Below are positions 9,585 to 19,985 of a DNA stretch of 64,000 nucleotides, one piece after another. Position numbers and translations under genes: made by a program. A model generated the notes under the pieces. The model saw only the letters and a list, made by a program, of their open reading frames with translations, was not told the DNA's origin and did not search any database. The stretch's first letter is position 1. The number at the start of each line of letters is the position of its first letter. Origin of the DNA: G963668655 sp963668655 (GTDB lineage Bacteria; Myxococcota_A; SURF-8); contig CAXXPQ010000001.1 in NCBI GenBank assembly GCA_963668655.2, positions 496,001-560,000 of the forward strand, written 5' to 3'.

Positions 9585-11187
9585 GGTTTTCGATCTTTCG
9601 GTCCACGCGGTTGATGGGATTGCCGAGCGCGTCGAACAATTGCAGCACGGCCACTTCATGGGCCTCGAAATGGGTCACCAGGGCCCATGCGCCGGCGGAA
9701 TTCTCGAAAATGGCGACCTCGTAGGGGCGGGCGTGATGGCGGAAAATGCCCGGCTGGCGGATGAACGCCTCCGGGGCCAGATCCACCACGTCCATCACCT
9801 GCCGGCTGCGGGTGTCGATGACGTACATTTCGTCGGTATCGTATAGAGGAACGTACAGAAATTCCTTGTAGAACGCGATGTTGGCCGGTTCGGCATCCAC
9901 TTCGATGAAGTCCACCAGCTTGTTTTTCTCGCAGCTCGTGCCGTTGCCGACGTAGGCGTCCCGGGAGCAGCCGTCGTAGGTCAACCGGGTATCGATCACC
10001 AGCACGCCGGGGCGGGTGCCTTCTTCTACAATGATGTTCCGCCCGGCGATAAAGAGTTTGTTGCCCTCCGGATTGAAGGCGATGCCGCGCAGGTCGATGC
10101 CTTCGTCGAAAACCGTCTGCTGGACGCGGGCGCGAAAGCCTAGGCCGTCCACGCGATAGGGACGCAGGATGCCCACGGCGTTGGCGTCGCGGTGGGTGAC
10201 GTAGACCGATCCCGTCAGGGGCGAAATGGCCACCTGATTGCCGCCCCGGCTGAATTTGCGCTCGGTGACGGCTTGCAGCAGCCCGATTTCCTCGCAGGCG
10301 TAGCCCGTGGGACAGCCCACCCGGGTGACCAGGCCGTCCTCGTCGGTTTCCGTCACGTCCACTTCGCAGAAATCGGCGCAGAAACGGCGCCCCGGACGGC
10401 GGATGTCCTCCAGGCAGGTGCTGGGCCAACTCATTGGAATTCCGCCCATTTCGCCTTCCAGAACTTCCTCTCTGGGCCGACAGGATGCGTTGTCTTCGCA
10501 GGAGCCGCAGCGGTCGCCTTCCGGAGTATTTCCGGGACAGTACAGATTTGTTGGGATGCAGCGCCGGATGCTTTCGCCGCGCTCCATCGCCTCCCGGTCC
10601 GCTTCGTTCGTAAAGCGCCCCAGATCGTCCTGGATCACGGTCATTTCCCCGTTGGACACGTGGCTGATGTAAAGGTAGCGATCCCGGAAATCCATGGACA
10701 TTCCAAAGGGATCCGGGGCCACGCGGATGGCGTTGCGGCTTTCGGGAACGATCAGCGGCCGGTCGCCCGGCGGATTGACGGCGGCTTCCGCGTCGATGTC
10801 GAAGGCGATCACCACGTCCTCGGGTTCGTCGGGAATGCCGTCCTGTTCCAGAAACGGCCCGCGGACGCTGACGAACAGCCGCGTTCCGGCGTGATTGAAG
10901 AGCGCCTCGCCGGCGAAGGTTCCCACGGGGATGGTCCATTCCGGCACGATACGCAGGGCTGCCAGATCGATGACCACCACCGAGCCGTTCTTGTAAGCCT
11001 GGTTGAAGTTGGCGTTGACCACCACGGCATAACGTCCCGCCGGATGCACGGCCACGCCGATGGGAAAGTGAATGATGTCGTCCGGAGCCTTCACGCCGGG
11101 GCGTTCGCTGATGCAGCCCGGAGCGAGCAGGCAGAACATCGCCAGCGTTAAAACGGCGATGAGGATGCGAATCGGGGAACGGTTCAA
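9553..11187 (-). CDS. Secreted beta-propeller-like lipoprotein
   Basis: The frame can be extended to a TTG at 11262, but that TTG is the first part of a perfect TTGACA -35 box. TTG at 11187, with GAGG six bases upstream, gives about 544 residues starting NRSPIRILIAVLTLA and ending its signal at lipobox LLAPGC. The mature part has propeller-like strands (GRYAVVVNANFN, GSVVVIDLAALRIVP, SVYVTHRDANAVGIL, NKLFIAGRNIIVEEG, LYVPLYDTDEMYVIDTRS). A Cys-rich insertion near residues 230-310 (CGSCEDNASC, FCADFCEVDV) matches the EB-like modules of the other lipoproteins here. It is paired with the adjacent 838-residue propeller lipoprotein and overlaps it, so the two probably work together at the cell surface. 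Confidence 0.82.
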   Translation of the reverse strand: MNRSPIRILIAVLTLAMFCLLAPGCISERPGVKAPDDIIHFPIGVAVHPAGRYAVVVNANFNQAYKNGSVVVIDLAALRIVPEWTIPVGTFAGEALFNHAGTRLFVSVRGPFLEQDGIPDEPEDVVIAFDIDAEAAVNPPGDRPLIVPESRNAIRVAPDPFGMSMDFRDRYLYISHVSNGEMTVIQDDLGRFTNEADREAMERGESIRRCIPTNLYCPGNTPEGDRCGSCEDNASCRPREEVLEGEMGGIPMSWPSTCLEDIRRPGRRFCADFCEVDVTETDEDGLVTRVGCPTGYACEEIGLLQAVTERKFSRGGNQVAISPLTGSVYVTHRDANAVGILRPYRVDGLGFRARVQQTVFDEGIDLRGIAFNPEGNKLFIAGRNIIVEEGTRPGVLVIDTRLTYDGCSRDAYVGNGTSCEKNKLVDFIEVDAEPANIAFYKEFLYVPLYDTDEMYVIDTRSRQVMDVVDLAPEAFIRQPGIFRHHARPYEVAIFENSAGAWALVTHFEAHEVAVLQLFDALGNPINRVDRKIENRAKLYEEDRY

Positions 11188-11233
11188 GCGGGGCCTCGCG
11201 GGTTGAAGTCCTCGAAATTCCAGATAGTTCGCT

Positions 11234-11262
11234 AACCTATCCCAGCCCCGCCTCTCTGTCAA
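11234..11262 (-). promoter_or_regulatory. Predicted promoter of the propeller lipoprotein pair
   Basis: On the minus strand TTGACA (11262-11257) and TAGGTT (11239-11234) are separated by 17 bases. The start site would fall near 11227, about 40 bases before the TTG start at 11187. This is the main reason for rejecting the longer frame. Confidence 0.55.
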
Positions 11263-11500
11263 TGCTTTTCGGCGGCGAATTTCAGTCGCGTGGGAACGTC
11301 CGGTTTTCGGGCGAAAAGAGAATATTCAAGTGAAAACATATAGATGGGTCGTCTTTGGTGTCGAATTCCGCCTTCCGCCGCCGGGTTTGTTCCCCGATGC
11401 ATCGCGAGCCTCGCCCCTTTACGACCGCCATCCCGGCGCATTCGGTGGGAGCGATGAATCCCGGGTCGGACGGAAACGAACGGAAAAGTTGAAAAAAACC
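11263..11500. other. Intergenic region between divergent genes
   Basis: Non-coding stretch upstream of rpmB and of the propeller lipoprotein pair. Open frames in it lack ribosome-binding sites. Apart from the promoters annotated on either side I see no structured element. Confidence 0.5.
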
Positions 11501-11528
11501 TTGCCAAGCCCCCCATGTTCGTGATACA
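11501..11528 (+). promoter_or_regulatory. Candidate rpmB promoter
   Basis: TTGCCA (11501-11506) and GATACA (11523-11528) with a 16-base spacer, 45 bases before the rpmB start. A TTGAAA a little upstream is an alternative -35. Moderate match only. Confidence 0.4.
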
Positions 11529-11572
11529 CACTCACGCCTTGAATCGCGAAGGCGAGAAAACCGGAGGTAGTC

Positions 11573-11791
11573 ATGTCGAAACGATGCTCGATCTGCAATA
11601 AAGGCCCGATCACGGGAAACAACGTCAGCCACGCCCACAACAAGACGCGGCGGCGCTTCAATCCGAACCTTCAGAAGATTCGCGTGCTGGACGAAAACGG
11701 CCGTGTGACGCGGGAATACGTCTGCACGCGCTGTATCCGCAGCGGCAAGGTCAACAAGGTTCCGGTGCGCCAGATCCCTCCCACCGTCTGA
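11573..11791 (+). CDS. rpmB: 50S ribosomal protein L28
   Basis: Encodes 72 residues, the usual size of bL28, a component of the large ribosomal subunit. The N-terminus MSKRCSICNKGPITGNNVSHAHNK... followed by a TRRRFNPNLQ stretch is diagnostic. Two CxxC pairs (CSIC near the start, CTRC near residue 51) show it is the zinc-binding C+ form rather than the zinc-free paralogue. GGAGGT lies seven bases before the ATG. It is a stand-alone transcription unit, with its own promoter and a strong terminator, and is not linked to rpmG here. Confidence 0.98.
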   Translation: MSKRCSICNKGPITGNNVSHAHNKTRRRFNPNLQKIRVLDENGRVTREYVCTRCIRSGKVNKVPVRQIPPTV

Positions 11792-11821
11792 GCCTTTTTC
11801 CCGTCTTTTTCCGCATCCGAC

Positions 11822-11846
11822 ACACCCTTCTCGGAGGGTGTTTTTT
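11822..11846 (+). terminator. Intrinsic terminator after rpmB
   Basis: ACACCCT and AGGGTGT form a seven-base-pair stem around a six-base loop, directly followed by a run of T. It lies about 30 bases after the rpmB stop codon. Confidence 0.85.
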
Positions 11847-11989
11847 GCGTTTATGCCAAGTCTGATCGCCCGCCACCTTCCTTTTCTTCCATGATTCTTC
11901 TTCAAACAAATCCGGCCGGAAAACCTTGCATCCGTTTCAGAGATGTGGCAGGTTTGGGCGTATAAACAACTTTTACATCGAGGTGGATC

Positions 11990-13132
11990 ATGAAACCGAT
12001 CCGGTGGGGAATCCGCACATTCGCGTTTTCAACGATGTTGTTCTGTCTGATTTCGGCGACGGCGCTGGCCGAAGATGGAAACGAATCCGTTTCCATCGGC
12101 ATCACCTCCAACGTCAGCGGGGCCGAGGTGACGATCGACGGACGACTCGCGGGCAAAACCCCTCTGTACGGCGTGAAACTTGCTCCCGGAAGCCATAAGG
12201 TGGAGCTGAAAAAGGACGGTTACGCCCCCGTAGGCCGGGATCTGCTCATCGACGCCACGGGCGGCAGCTACGACATCAGCATGCAGCCGCTGGACACGGA
12301 GGAAGGCGAAGACGCCGTGGTTCCGGCGGGCGCGGGCAAGACCTGGAACACCGGATCCCGGACCCGGAAAAAACGGAAAAAGCACGACCTGGAAAGTTTT
12401 CCGGAAACGATCGAAGCACCCCGGGTGCTGGCCTACAGTTCGGCCTATCTTCAGTTTTCCTACCTTCCGGCCAGCGTCAAGGCTCCCGCCAAGTCGGGCC
12501 TGCCGGACATCGAGCATCATTTCATGAACCTTAAAGTGGGCGGTTCCGGCGCTTTCGCAAAGGATCGCGCCAGTATTTTCGTGCAGGCCTTTCTGGGGTT
12601 CGCGAAGGTGGACGAAAAGGCCGGATATACGACAAGAATCGAGACGTTCCGCTTCCGTTCGGGGCTCATCGGATTCAACGTTACGGCCCTGAACCGTCCC
12701 TTCGGGCTGGTGACGCCGGGACTCACGCTCGAATTCATGAATACGGATGTCGAGGCCATCGGAGCGCTGAACGTGATCTACATCGTTCCCCAGGTGGCCA
12801 CCGGCTGGCAACTGGTGGAACGCCGCCTGTTCCTGAATCCGTTTCTGCGTCTTCCCATCGGGGCGGCCGTGGAAAAGGCGGATGATTTCTTTGCGATAGA
12901 CGTGGGGGTGCCGCTGGCCGTGCGGATGTTCGATCAGGTCTACGCCAGCGCCTCTTTCGATTTCCGCTTCGCCGTGGAACCGGTGACGGAAGAGACCATC
13001 ACGTTCGTGCCCTCGCTGTTCTATCAGCGGAAAAACGTTTCCTTCAAGGTGGCCTTCCCGGTGCGCGCTTATCCGGACGACAACTTCTGGTACCGCTGGG
13101 CCATGATGACGTACTTCGCCGGGCAGTTTTAG
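11990..13132 (+). CDS. PEGA-domain outer-membrane-type protein
   Basis: Encodes 380 residues. A signal peptide of about 27 residues ends ATALA before EDGNES. Residues 33-100 are a PEGA domain (ITSNVSGAEVTIDGRLAGKTP, ending APVGRDLLIDATGG), a small beta module common in secreted deltaproteobacterial proteins. After a Lys/Arg-rich linker (TRKKRKKHDL), residues 150-380 show alternating amphipathic strands and end in Phe (MMTYFAGQF), which fits an outer-membrane beta barrel recognised by the BAM machinery. The ATG at 11990 has GAGGTG just upstream, and TATAAA at 11961 may be its -10 box. Cargo or partner is unknown. The next gene downstream is convergent. Confidence 0.8.
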   Translation: MKPIRWGIRTFAFSTMLFCLISATALAEDGNESVSIGITSNVSGAEVTIDGRLAGKTPLYGVKLAPGSHKVELKKDGYAPVGRDLLIDATGGSYDISMQPLDTEEGEDAVVPAGAGKTWNTGSRTRKKRKKHDLESFPETIEAPRVLAYSSAYLQFSYLPASVKAPAKSGLPDIEHHFMNLKVGGSGAFAKDRASIFVQAFLGFAKVDEKAGYTTRIETFRFRSGLIGFNVTALNRPFGLVTPGLTLEFMNTDVEAIGALNVIYIVPQVATGWQLVERRLFLNPFLRLPIGAAVEKADDFFAIDVGVPLAVRMFDQVYASASFDFRFAVEPVTEETITFVPSLFYQRKNVSFKVAFPVRAYPDDNFWYRWAMMTYFAGQF

Positions 13133-13171
13133 GGGGCTGATGATGCCATCGAGAAGAAAGCGGAAACGAAT

Positions 13172-13471
13172 TCACAAGAGTTTGTGCAAGCAGAAATAAG
13201 ACACTGTCGTTGAAACTCCAACGATCCAAAGCGCAACAGCGTTTCTTGTGTTGCGCCAACGTGGCAAAGCAATTGTTATGACGCCACCAAGGACGGTCAG
13301 GACTGACGAGGAAATGACAAGAAGGCCAAAACCGCCATCAATTAAATCGCCGAGTCCGTACGGTTCGTCCGGTGCTACTGATATCTTCCAATATAAGATT
13401 TTACGATAAAGTAAACCCGAAAGTTCAAAGAAAAGGGTGATTCCCAAAAGATATTTCTGCCAATATACCAT
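13172..13471 (-). CDS. Small membrane protein in AT-rich DNA
   Basis: Encodes 99 residues with three or four predicted membrane helices (KYLLGITLFFELSGLLY, GFGLLVISSSVLTVLGGVITI, NAVALWIVGVSTTVSYF). Base composition is clearly unlike its neighbours: positions 13381-13440 contain only 18 G/C in 60, while flanking genes are strongly GC-rich with G/C third positions. There is no strong Shine-Dalgarno sequence before the ATG at 13471. I do not recognise a family. The hydrophobic pattern and absence of stops argue for a real gene, probably acquired by transfer, but a decaying fragment is possible. Confidence 0.5.
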   Translation of the reverse strand: MVYWQKYLLGITLFFELSGLLYRKILYWKISVAPDEPYGLGDLIDGGFGLLVISSSVLTVLGGVITIALPRWRNTRNAVALWIVGVSTTVSYFCLHKLL

Positions 13472-13498
13472 TACGATTGTTGCATTGTCCTTTCCCCC

Positions 13499-14677
13499 TC
13501 AATCCTTCAGTCGTTCGAAGACCTCGCGGATCTCGTGCAGGCCGCGGAAGAAGCGTTCCACGCAGGTGGGGTCGAAGTGCGTGCCGGCGTCCTTGCGCAA
13601 TATGGCCAGCACGTCATCGATGGGCACGGCGTCTTTATAGACGCGCTTACTGGCGATGGCGTCGAAGACGTCCGCCAAGGCCACGATGCGGCCCTCGATG
13701 GGAATCTCCTCTCCTTTAAGGCCGTTGGGGTAGCCCGACCCGTCCCATTTTTCGTGGTGGGTCATGGCCACCGAGCGGCACATGGCGATGAGGTCGGAGT
13801 TGGATCCTTCCATGATCTGCCCGCCCAACTCGCAGTGCTGTTCCATGATCTTGCGTTCCTCCGGAGTGAAACGCCCGGGTTTTTTCAGGATGGCGTCCGG
13901 AATGCCCAACTTGCCGATGTCGTGCATGGGGCTGGCGATGCGGATCCGGTCCACCGTGTCGTGATCCAGGCCCATGTAGTCGGCGATGATGGCCGAGTAT
14001 TCGCTGACGCGCTTGACGTGGTTGGCGGTTTCGTTGTCGCGGAACTCCGCCGCCGTGGAAAGTCTGAGGATGGTGTCGTAATGCACCTCGCGCAGCTCGT
14101 CCCGAAGCTGGGAGTTGCGCAAGGTCACGCCCGCCTGGCTGGCCAGGGCCTGGGCCACCGGAATCATGTGCGCGGGGTAGGGTGCCACGGCGCCGTCGTC
14201 CTCCGTGTGATTGATGAGTTGCAGCACCCCGATAACGTTGCCGTCGATGTCCAGCATGGGCACGGTCAGAATGGACCGGGTGTGATAGTCGTTCTCCCGG
14301 TCGGCCTTCTTGCTGTGCCGGTAGGGCTTGTCGTCCGGAATGGCGTAGGCGTCGTCGATGACCTGGGGCGTCTTCGTCATGGCCACGTACCCGGCGATGC
14401 TCTCTTTCGAGATGGGAATGGTGAATTCCTTGAACATCTGCCGGGTCATGGTGCCCCGGGAATTGCCGTCCAGCGTGGTGGACTGGCTGACCACGAAACG
14501 CAGATTGTCGCCCTCCCGGATATACAGGCTCCCGCCGTCGCTGTTCGTCAGGCTTCGCGCCTCGGTGGTGATGCGCTTCAACAGTTCCTTGGTGTTGCGG
14601 GTGGCGGAAAGGGCGATGCCCACTTCGATGAGCTTCGAGAGCAACGTCTCCTGGTACGATGCGGTGGCCGAATCCAT
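13499..14677 (-). CDS. GAF/HD-GYP domain cyclic-di-GMP phosphodiesterase
   Basis: Encodes 392 residues. Residues about 15-175 form a GAF sensor domain (SLTNSDGGSLYIREGDNL, then IDGNVIGVLQLIN). Residues about 195-390 are an HD-GYP domain with intact metal and substrate motifs: HVKRVSEYS, SPMHDIGKLGIPD, THHEKWDGSGYP and VALADVFDAI. This family cleaves cyclic-di-GMP to pGpG or GMP in the cytoplasm. No membrane helix is present, so the signal is probably a small molecule or redox cue bound by the GAF domain. GGGAG lies seven bases before the ATG at 14677. It appears monocistronic, with the convergent PEGA gene and the AT-rich membrane gene downstream. Confidence 0.93.
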   Translation of the reverse strand: MDSATASYQETLLSKLIEVGIALSATRNTKELLKRITTEARSLTNSDGGSLYIREGDNLRFVVSQSTTLDGNSRGTMTRQMFKEFTIPISKESIAGYVAMTKTPQVIDDAYAIPDDKPYRHSKKADRENDYHTRSILTVPMLDIDGNVIGVLQLINHTEDDGAVAPYPAHMIPVAQALASQAGVTLRNSQLRDELREVHYDTILRLSTAAEFRDNETANHVKRVSEYSAIIADYMGLDHDTVDRIRIASPMHDIGKLGIPDAILKKPGRFTPEERKIMEQHCELGGQIMEGSNSDLIAMCRSVAMTHHEKWDGSGYPNGLKGEEIPIEGRIVALADVFDAIASKRVYKDAVPIDDVLAILRKDAGTHFDPTCVERFFRGLHEIREVFERLKD

Positions 14678-14830
14678 TGGGTACTCCCTGACTTCGGGTT
14701 GTTGGTTGTCCGGCCACCACTATGAATCCGATCGCCCGTTTCCGCAACCGAAAAATATGGAGGGCAGGCTAGCACGCGCCTGTGGGGCCGGGATTGAGAA
14801 TCCGTTCGGATTCGGTTTGATCCGATGGAC

Positions 14831-14863
14831 GAAAAAAAACTCTTTTTCCGGACGGACGATCCG

Positions 14864-14865
<2 letters not shown>
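14831..14865 (-). terminator. Terminator of acetoacetyl-CoA synthetase gene
   Basis: On the minus strand GACGGA-TCG-TCCGTC forms a hairpin that begins inside the stop codon, followed at a short distance by eight T (plus-strand A run 14832-14839). The distance from stem to T run is longer than ideal. Confidence 0.5.
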
Positions 14866-16843
<1,978 letters not shown>

Positions 16844-16903
16844 GGGCTTCTCCTCGTCCTGGTGTTTTCTTCTCGTCTTCCTCTGTTTCCTGCGTCCCTT
16901 TTA

Positions 16904-16932
16904 TGCTACCGCCCTCGGGGCGGGCTGTCAAG
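16904..16932 (-). promoter_or_regulatory. Predicted promoter for acetoacetyl-CoA synthetase
   Basis: TTGACA (16932-16927) and TAGCAT (16909-16904) on the minus strand with exactly 17 bases between them. The spacer is a GC-rich imperfect palindrome (CCCGCC...GGGCGG), which could be an operator. Confidence 0.6.
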
Positions 16933-17121
16933 GACCGCCAAGCGGCTTGATGGGAATTGTCGGAAAAGCAAGGGAACGGGATCGCCGTACGCGGGGACTC
17001 GAAGTTTCTCGACGCCCGGAACTTTCCGGTAACAGACGGGATTTTGCCGTTTCCAGATCGAAAGGAAACACCCCGAAGGCGATCCGCGACGGTCCGGTGT
17101 CATTTTCCCGAACTTTCTTCA

Positions 17122-17149
17122 TTTACAAGCGCTGGGCTTCGGGTATAAT
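17122..17149 (+). promoter_or_regulatory. Predicted promoter for dnk-panC
   Basis: TTTACA (17122-17127), 16-base spacer, perfect TATAAT (17144-17149), about 30 bases before the GTG start at 17179. Confidence 0.7.
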
Positions 17150-17178
17150 TCCCCGACCAGGATCATGGAGAGGTCGCC

Positions 17179-17850
17179 GTGAAGAAGAAAGAAACACGAT
17201 ACATCGCCGTGGAAGGCCCCATCGGAGTGGGCAAGACCACCCTGGCGGAGATTCTGGCGGCCAAACTGGAAGCCCGGCCCATCCTGGAGCACGCCGACGA
17301 GAATCCCTTTTTGCAGGACTATTACCAGAACATCAAGAAAAACGCCTTTCAAACCCAGGTATTCTTCCTGCTTTCACGCTGGAAACAGCAGCAGACGCTT
17401 TTCCAGACCGACCTCTTCGATCAGAACCTGGTCAGCGACTACCTGTTCGCCAAGGATCGAATCTTCGCGGAACTGTCGCTTTCGGCGGCCGAACTGGCCC
17501 TGTACGACCGGATCTCGGAACTGGTGGTCAGCCGTCCGCCCGTGAAGCCGGATCTGGTGGTCTACATGTACGCCTCCCTGGATCGTCTGATTCAGCGGGT
17601 GAACCGACGTTCCAAGAGCTACGAAACGCCCATGACGCCCGAATACCTGGAAGGCGTGCTGAAGGCGTATAACGACTATTTCTTCGACTACACCGAAACG
17701 CCGTTGCTGATGGTCAATACCGAGCAGATCGACTTCGTGGCCAACCCGGATGATTTTCTGGAACTGTTCACGAAAATCCAATCCATCCGCAGCGGCGTCC
17801 ACCATCTGACTCCCGCCGGAAATCTGCCCTTGCCGAAGCGAAAGAACTGA
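17179..17850 (+). CDS. Deoxynucleoside kinase
   Basis: Encodes 223 residues starting at GTG, with GGAGAGG just upstream. It phosphorylates deoxynucleosides for nucleotide salvage. The Walker A loop GPIGVGKTT spans residues 13-21. The catalytic base and nucleoside-binding region is HADENPFLQDYY, followed by FFLLSRWKQQQ and the lid/arginine segment RVNRRSKSYE. The overall pattern matches the dGK/dAK-like bacterial deoxynucleoside kinases rather than thymidylate kinase. Purine preference is likely but not provable from the sequence. It is followed by panC 79 bases downstream, a pairing often seen in related genomes. Confidence 0.9.
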   Translation: MKKKETRYIAVEGPIGVGKTTLAEILAAKLEARPILEHADENPFLQDYYQNIKKNAFQTQVFFLLSRWKQQQTLFQTDLFDQNLVSDYLFAKDRIFAELSLSAAELALYDRISELVVSRPPVKPDLVVYMYASLDRLIQRVNRRSKSYETPMTPEYLEGVLKAYNDYFFDYTETPLLMVNTEQIDFVANPDDFLELFTKIQSIRSGVHHLTPAGNLPLPKRKN

Positions 17851-17929
17851 GAGACGTTTCTTCGCGGCGCTCCGCTTCCGGGCGACCGAAAGGGCGGAAA
17901 TTCCGGGAAACCATCAGGAGATTCCGTTC

Positions 17930-18775
17930 ATGGAAATCATGAAGACCGCACAGGATATGCAACGCTGGGCGCTGGAGCAGCGTAAGCTGGACATGCGCAT
18001 TGCGTTCGTGCCCACCATGGGGTATCTGCACGAGGGGCATCTGGCGTTGATGCTGGACGGAAGAACCCGTTGCGAATGCCTGGTGGCCAGTATCTTCGTC
18101 AATCCCATGCAATTCAACAATCCGGAGGATTTCGGATCGTATCCCATGGATCTGGAGGGCGATCTGGACAAGTGCGCCAAATCGGGCTGCGACGCCGTGT
18201 TTCTTCCCGACGCGAAGGAGATCTACCCCGAGGGTTTTACCACCCGCATCGAGGTGGAAGACCTGGCCAGACCGCTTTGCGGAAAGAATCGGCCCGGGCA
18301 TTTCGACGGCGTGGCCACGGTCTGCGCGAAACTCTTCAACATCGTCCAGCCCCACGTGGCCGTTTTCGGAGAAAAGGATTACCAGCAGCTCGCCATCATC
18401 CGGCGCATGGTGCGGGATCTGAATTTTCCCATGGACATCATCGGCTATCCGACGGTCCGGGAACCCGACGGACTGGCCATGAGTTCCAGAAACGCGCGTC
18501 TCACCAGCGACGAGCGTCGCCGGGCGACGGTGCTTTACCAGGCGCTCACGAACGCCCGTGAGCGGGTCGAAGCAGGGGAAAACGCTCCCGGGCGGCTGAT
18601 CGAAGAGGTTCGAAACGCCATCCTGGCCGCCGGACCGAACACCATCGATTACGTGGACATCGTGGACGCGAACACGCTGGAAGATGTTGCGGATCTGCAA
18701 CGCCCCGCCGTCATGGCTCTGGCGGTGCATTTCGGATCCTCGCGCCTCATCGACAACATCGTGCTGAACGGCTGA
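17930..18775 (+). CDS. panC: Pantothenate synthetase
   Basis: Encodes 281 residues, the normal size. PanC joins pantoate and beta-alanine using ATP, through a pantoyl-adenylate, in coenzyme A biosynthesis. The nucleotidyltransferase HxGH motif is YLHEGH after FVPTMG near residue 25, the pantoate/ATP pocket is FGEKDYQQ, and the second nucleotide motif is MSSRNARL. AGGAG lies ten bases before the ATG at 17930; an internal Met at codon 4 is an alternative. No panB or panD lies in the window. The following lipoprotein gene starts eight bases after the stop, so the two are probably co-transcribed. Confidence 0.97.
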   Translation: MEIMKTAQDMQRWALEQRKLDMRIAFVPTMGYLHEGHLALMLDGRTRCECLVASIFVNPMQFNNPEDFGSYPMDLEGDLDKCAKSGCDAVFLPDAKEIYPEGFTTRIEVEDLARPLCGKNRPGHFDGVATVCAKLFNIVQPHVAVFGEKDYQQLAIIRRMVRDLNFPMDIIGYPTVREPDGLAMSSRNARLTSDERRRATVLYQALTNARERVEAGENAPGRLIEEVRNAILAAGPNTIDYVDIVDANTLEDVADLQRPAVMALAVHFGSSRLIDNIVLNG

Positions 18776-18783
18776 GCGGGTTC

Positions 18784-19956
18784 ATGCCTCCTTCCGCGAA
18801 AAAATGGCTGCGCCCGCGTTACTTCATTGGATTCACGGCCCTTTTTCACCTGATCCTACTGGCCGGTTTCCTCCTGTCCGGAGGGTGCGACCGGCTTTGG
18901 GATTACTTCGCTCCGGCCTCCATTCCGGAAGAGCGGTCCGTGCAAAACGGGGACGTGAAACATCTCGACGGGCGGCCGCTGGTCACTCTGTACGGCGACA
19001 CGCCCGCCATGGGACGAGCCCATGGGCGGCTGCTTGCCGCATCTATCCGAAAGCAGGTGGATGCCTTTCGGGATGCACCTGCGAAAAGCGACGGGAACGC
19101 TGCGGTCGTGGAAAACTTCGAGAAAGGCTTTCCGCCCGGAATCCGGGAGGAATTGCAGGCTCTGGCGAAGGCTTCGGGCGTTTCCTATGCCGATCTGCTC
19201 CGCTTCAATCTCGGCACGGAAAGCGGCCCCCCCGCGCCCTCCGCGGCTTTTGCCGTGGACGAGCGGCGTACCACGGACCGGAATCCCATCCTGGGCTGGA
19301 AGCGGAGCTTCGCCGACTTCGGAAACCGTCCCGGGCCGATGCTTTTTCACATGCGCCGCATCGGGAAGATCGCCTACATGGCTCTTTCCCCTCCGGGTTT
19401 CGTGGGGGTTCTGGCCGGGATGAACGCCCATGGGCTGGCCATCGCCATCACGCCCGGACGGCTGGAAAAGCGCCTGGACGGGGGAACGCCCCTGCCGCTG
19501 ATCGTGCGGGAAATGCTGGAGAACGCGAAAACCATCGAGGCCGCCATGCACATGCTGGGTGAGCGCCAGGCGCCGCGAACGGCCAGCGTCACGTTCATGG
19601 ATCGCCGGGGGCGCACGGCCGTGGCCGAGGTCAGTCCCTTCATGACGCGCTTCCGGTACGTCGATCGACAGACCCTGGCCGTCACCGACCGCTTCGTCAC
19701 CCGGGGGTTCGAGGATCCGGATCCCGCGCAGGGAAGGGGGGCGGACGCATTGGAAAAGGCCGTGGCGTCGAAGCGTCTCTTCGATGCGGAGGCGCTGCAA
19801 AAGCTTCTGGATACGGTTCCGCCCAAGCACCGCGCCGTACGCTCGCTGGTCTTCGAGCCCGCGACGCTGCGCCTGCACATGTCGGAATCTCCCGACGAAC
19901 CTTATTGCCTCGTGGATGCGGGCGAACGTTTCCGGGCCTTCGGCCGTTCCCGCTGA
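18784..19956 (+). CDS. C45-family (acyltransferase/amidohydrolase-like) lipoprotein lacking the usual Cys nucleophile
   Basis: Encodes 390 residues. A hydrophobic N-terminal segment ends in lipobox LSGGC (Cys 35), so a lipid anchor is likely. The rest resembles peptidase family C45 / acyl-CoA:6-aminopenicillanate acyltransferase-like NTN hydrolases: GRAHGRLLAASIRKQV, EELQALAKASGVSYADLLRFN, then NPILGWKRSF, GFVGVLAGMNAHGLAIAIT and ASVTFMDRRGRTAVAEV. In this family a Cys normally precedes a Ser/Ala-rich FAV strand; here the equivalent stretch is APSAAFAV (residues 151-158) with no Cys. The only other Cys is near the C-terminus. It may be inactive or use Ser. Weak Shine-Dalgarno sequence; coupling to panC is likely. 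Confidence 0.75.
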   Translation: MPPSAKKWLRPRYFIGFTALFHLILLAGFLLSGGCDRLWDYFAPASIPEERSVQNGDVKHLDGRPLVTLYGDTPAMGRAHGRLLAASIRKQVDAFRDAPAKSDGNAAVVENFEKGFPPGIREELQALAKASGVSYADLLRFNLGTESGPPAPSAAFAVDERRTTDRNPILGWKRSFADFGNRPGPMLFHMRRIGKIAYMALSPPGFVGVLAGMNAHGLAIAITPGRLEKRLDGGTPLPLIVREMLENAKTIEAAMHMLGERQAPRTASVTFMDRRGRTAVAEVSPFMTRFRYVDRQTLAVTDRFVTRGFEDPDPAQGRGADALEKAVASKRLFDAEALQKLLDTVPPKHRAVRSLVFEPATLRLHMSESPDEPYCLVDAGERFRAFGRSR

Positions 19957-19985
19957 ATCGCGCATCCGTTCCCCGATCCTTTTCC

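Larger units (their letters stand above)
16844..17178. other. Divergent promoter region
   Basis: 335 bases between acetoacetyl-CoA synthetase (leftward) and deoxynucleoside kinase (rightward). It contains one promoter for each direction, annotated separately. The middle part, about 16935-17115, holds no gene or clear structured element. Confidence 0.6.

Noticed and set aside
11188..11262. TTG start at 11262 for the propeller lipoprotein
   Set aside because: The TTG belongs to a perfect -35 box TTGACA with a -10 box 17 bases on, so it should lie upstream of the transcript start.
11282..11905. Minus-strand open frame opposite rpmB
   Set aside because: Antisense to a highly conserved ribosomal protein gene and its terminator; no binding site.
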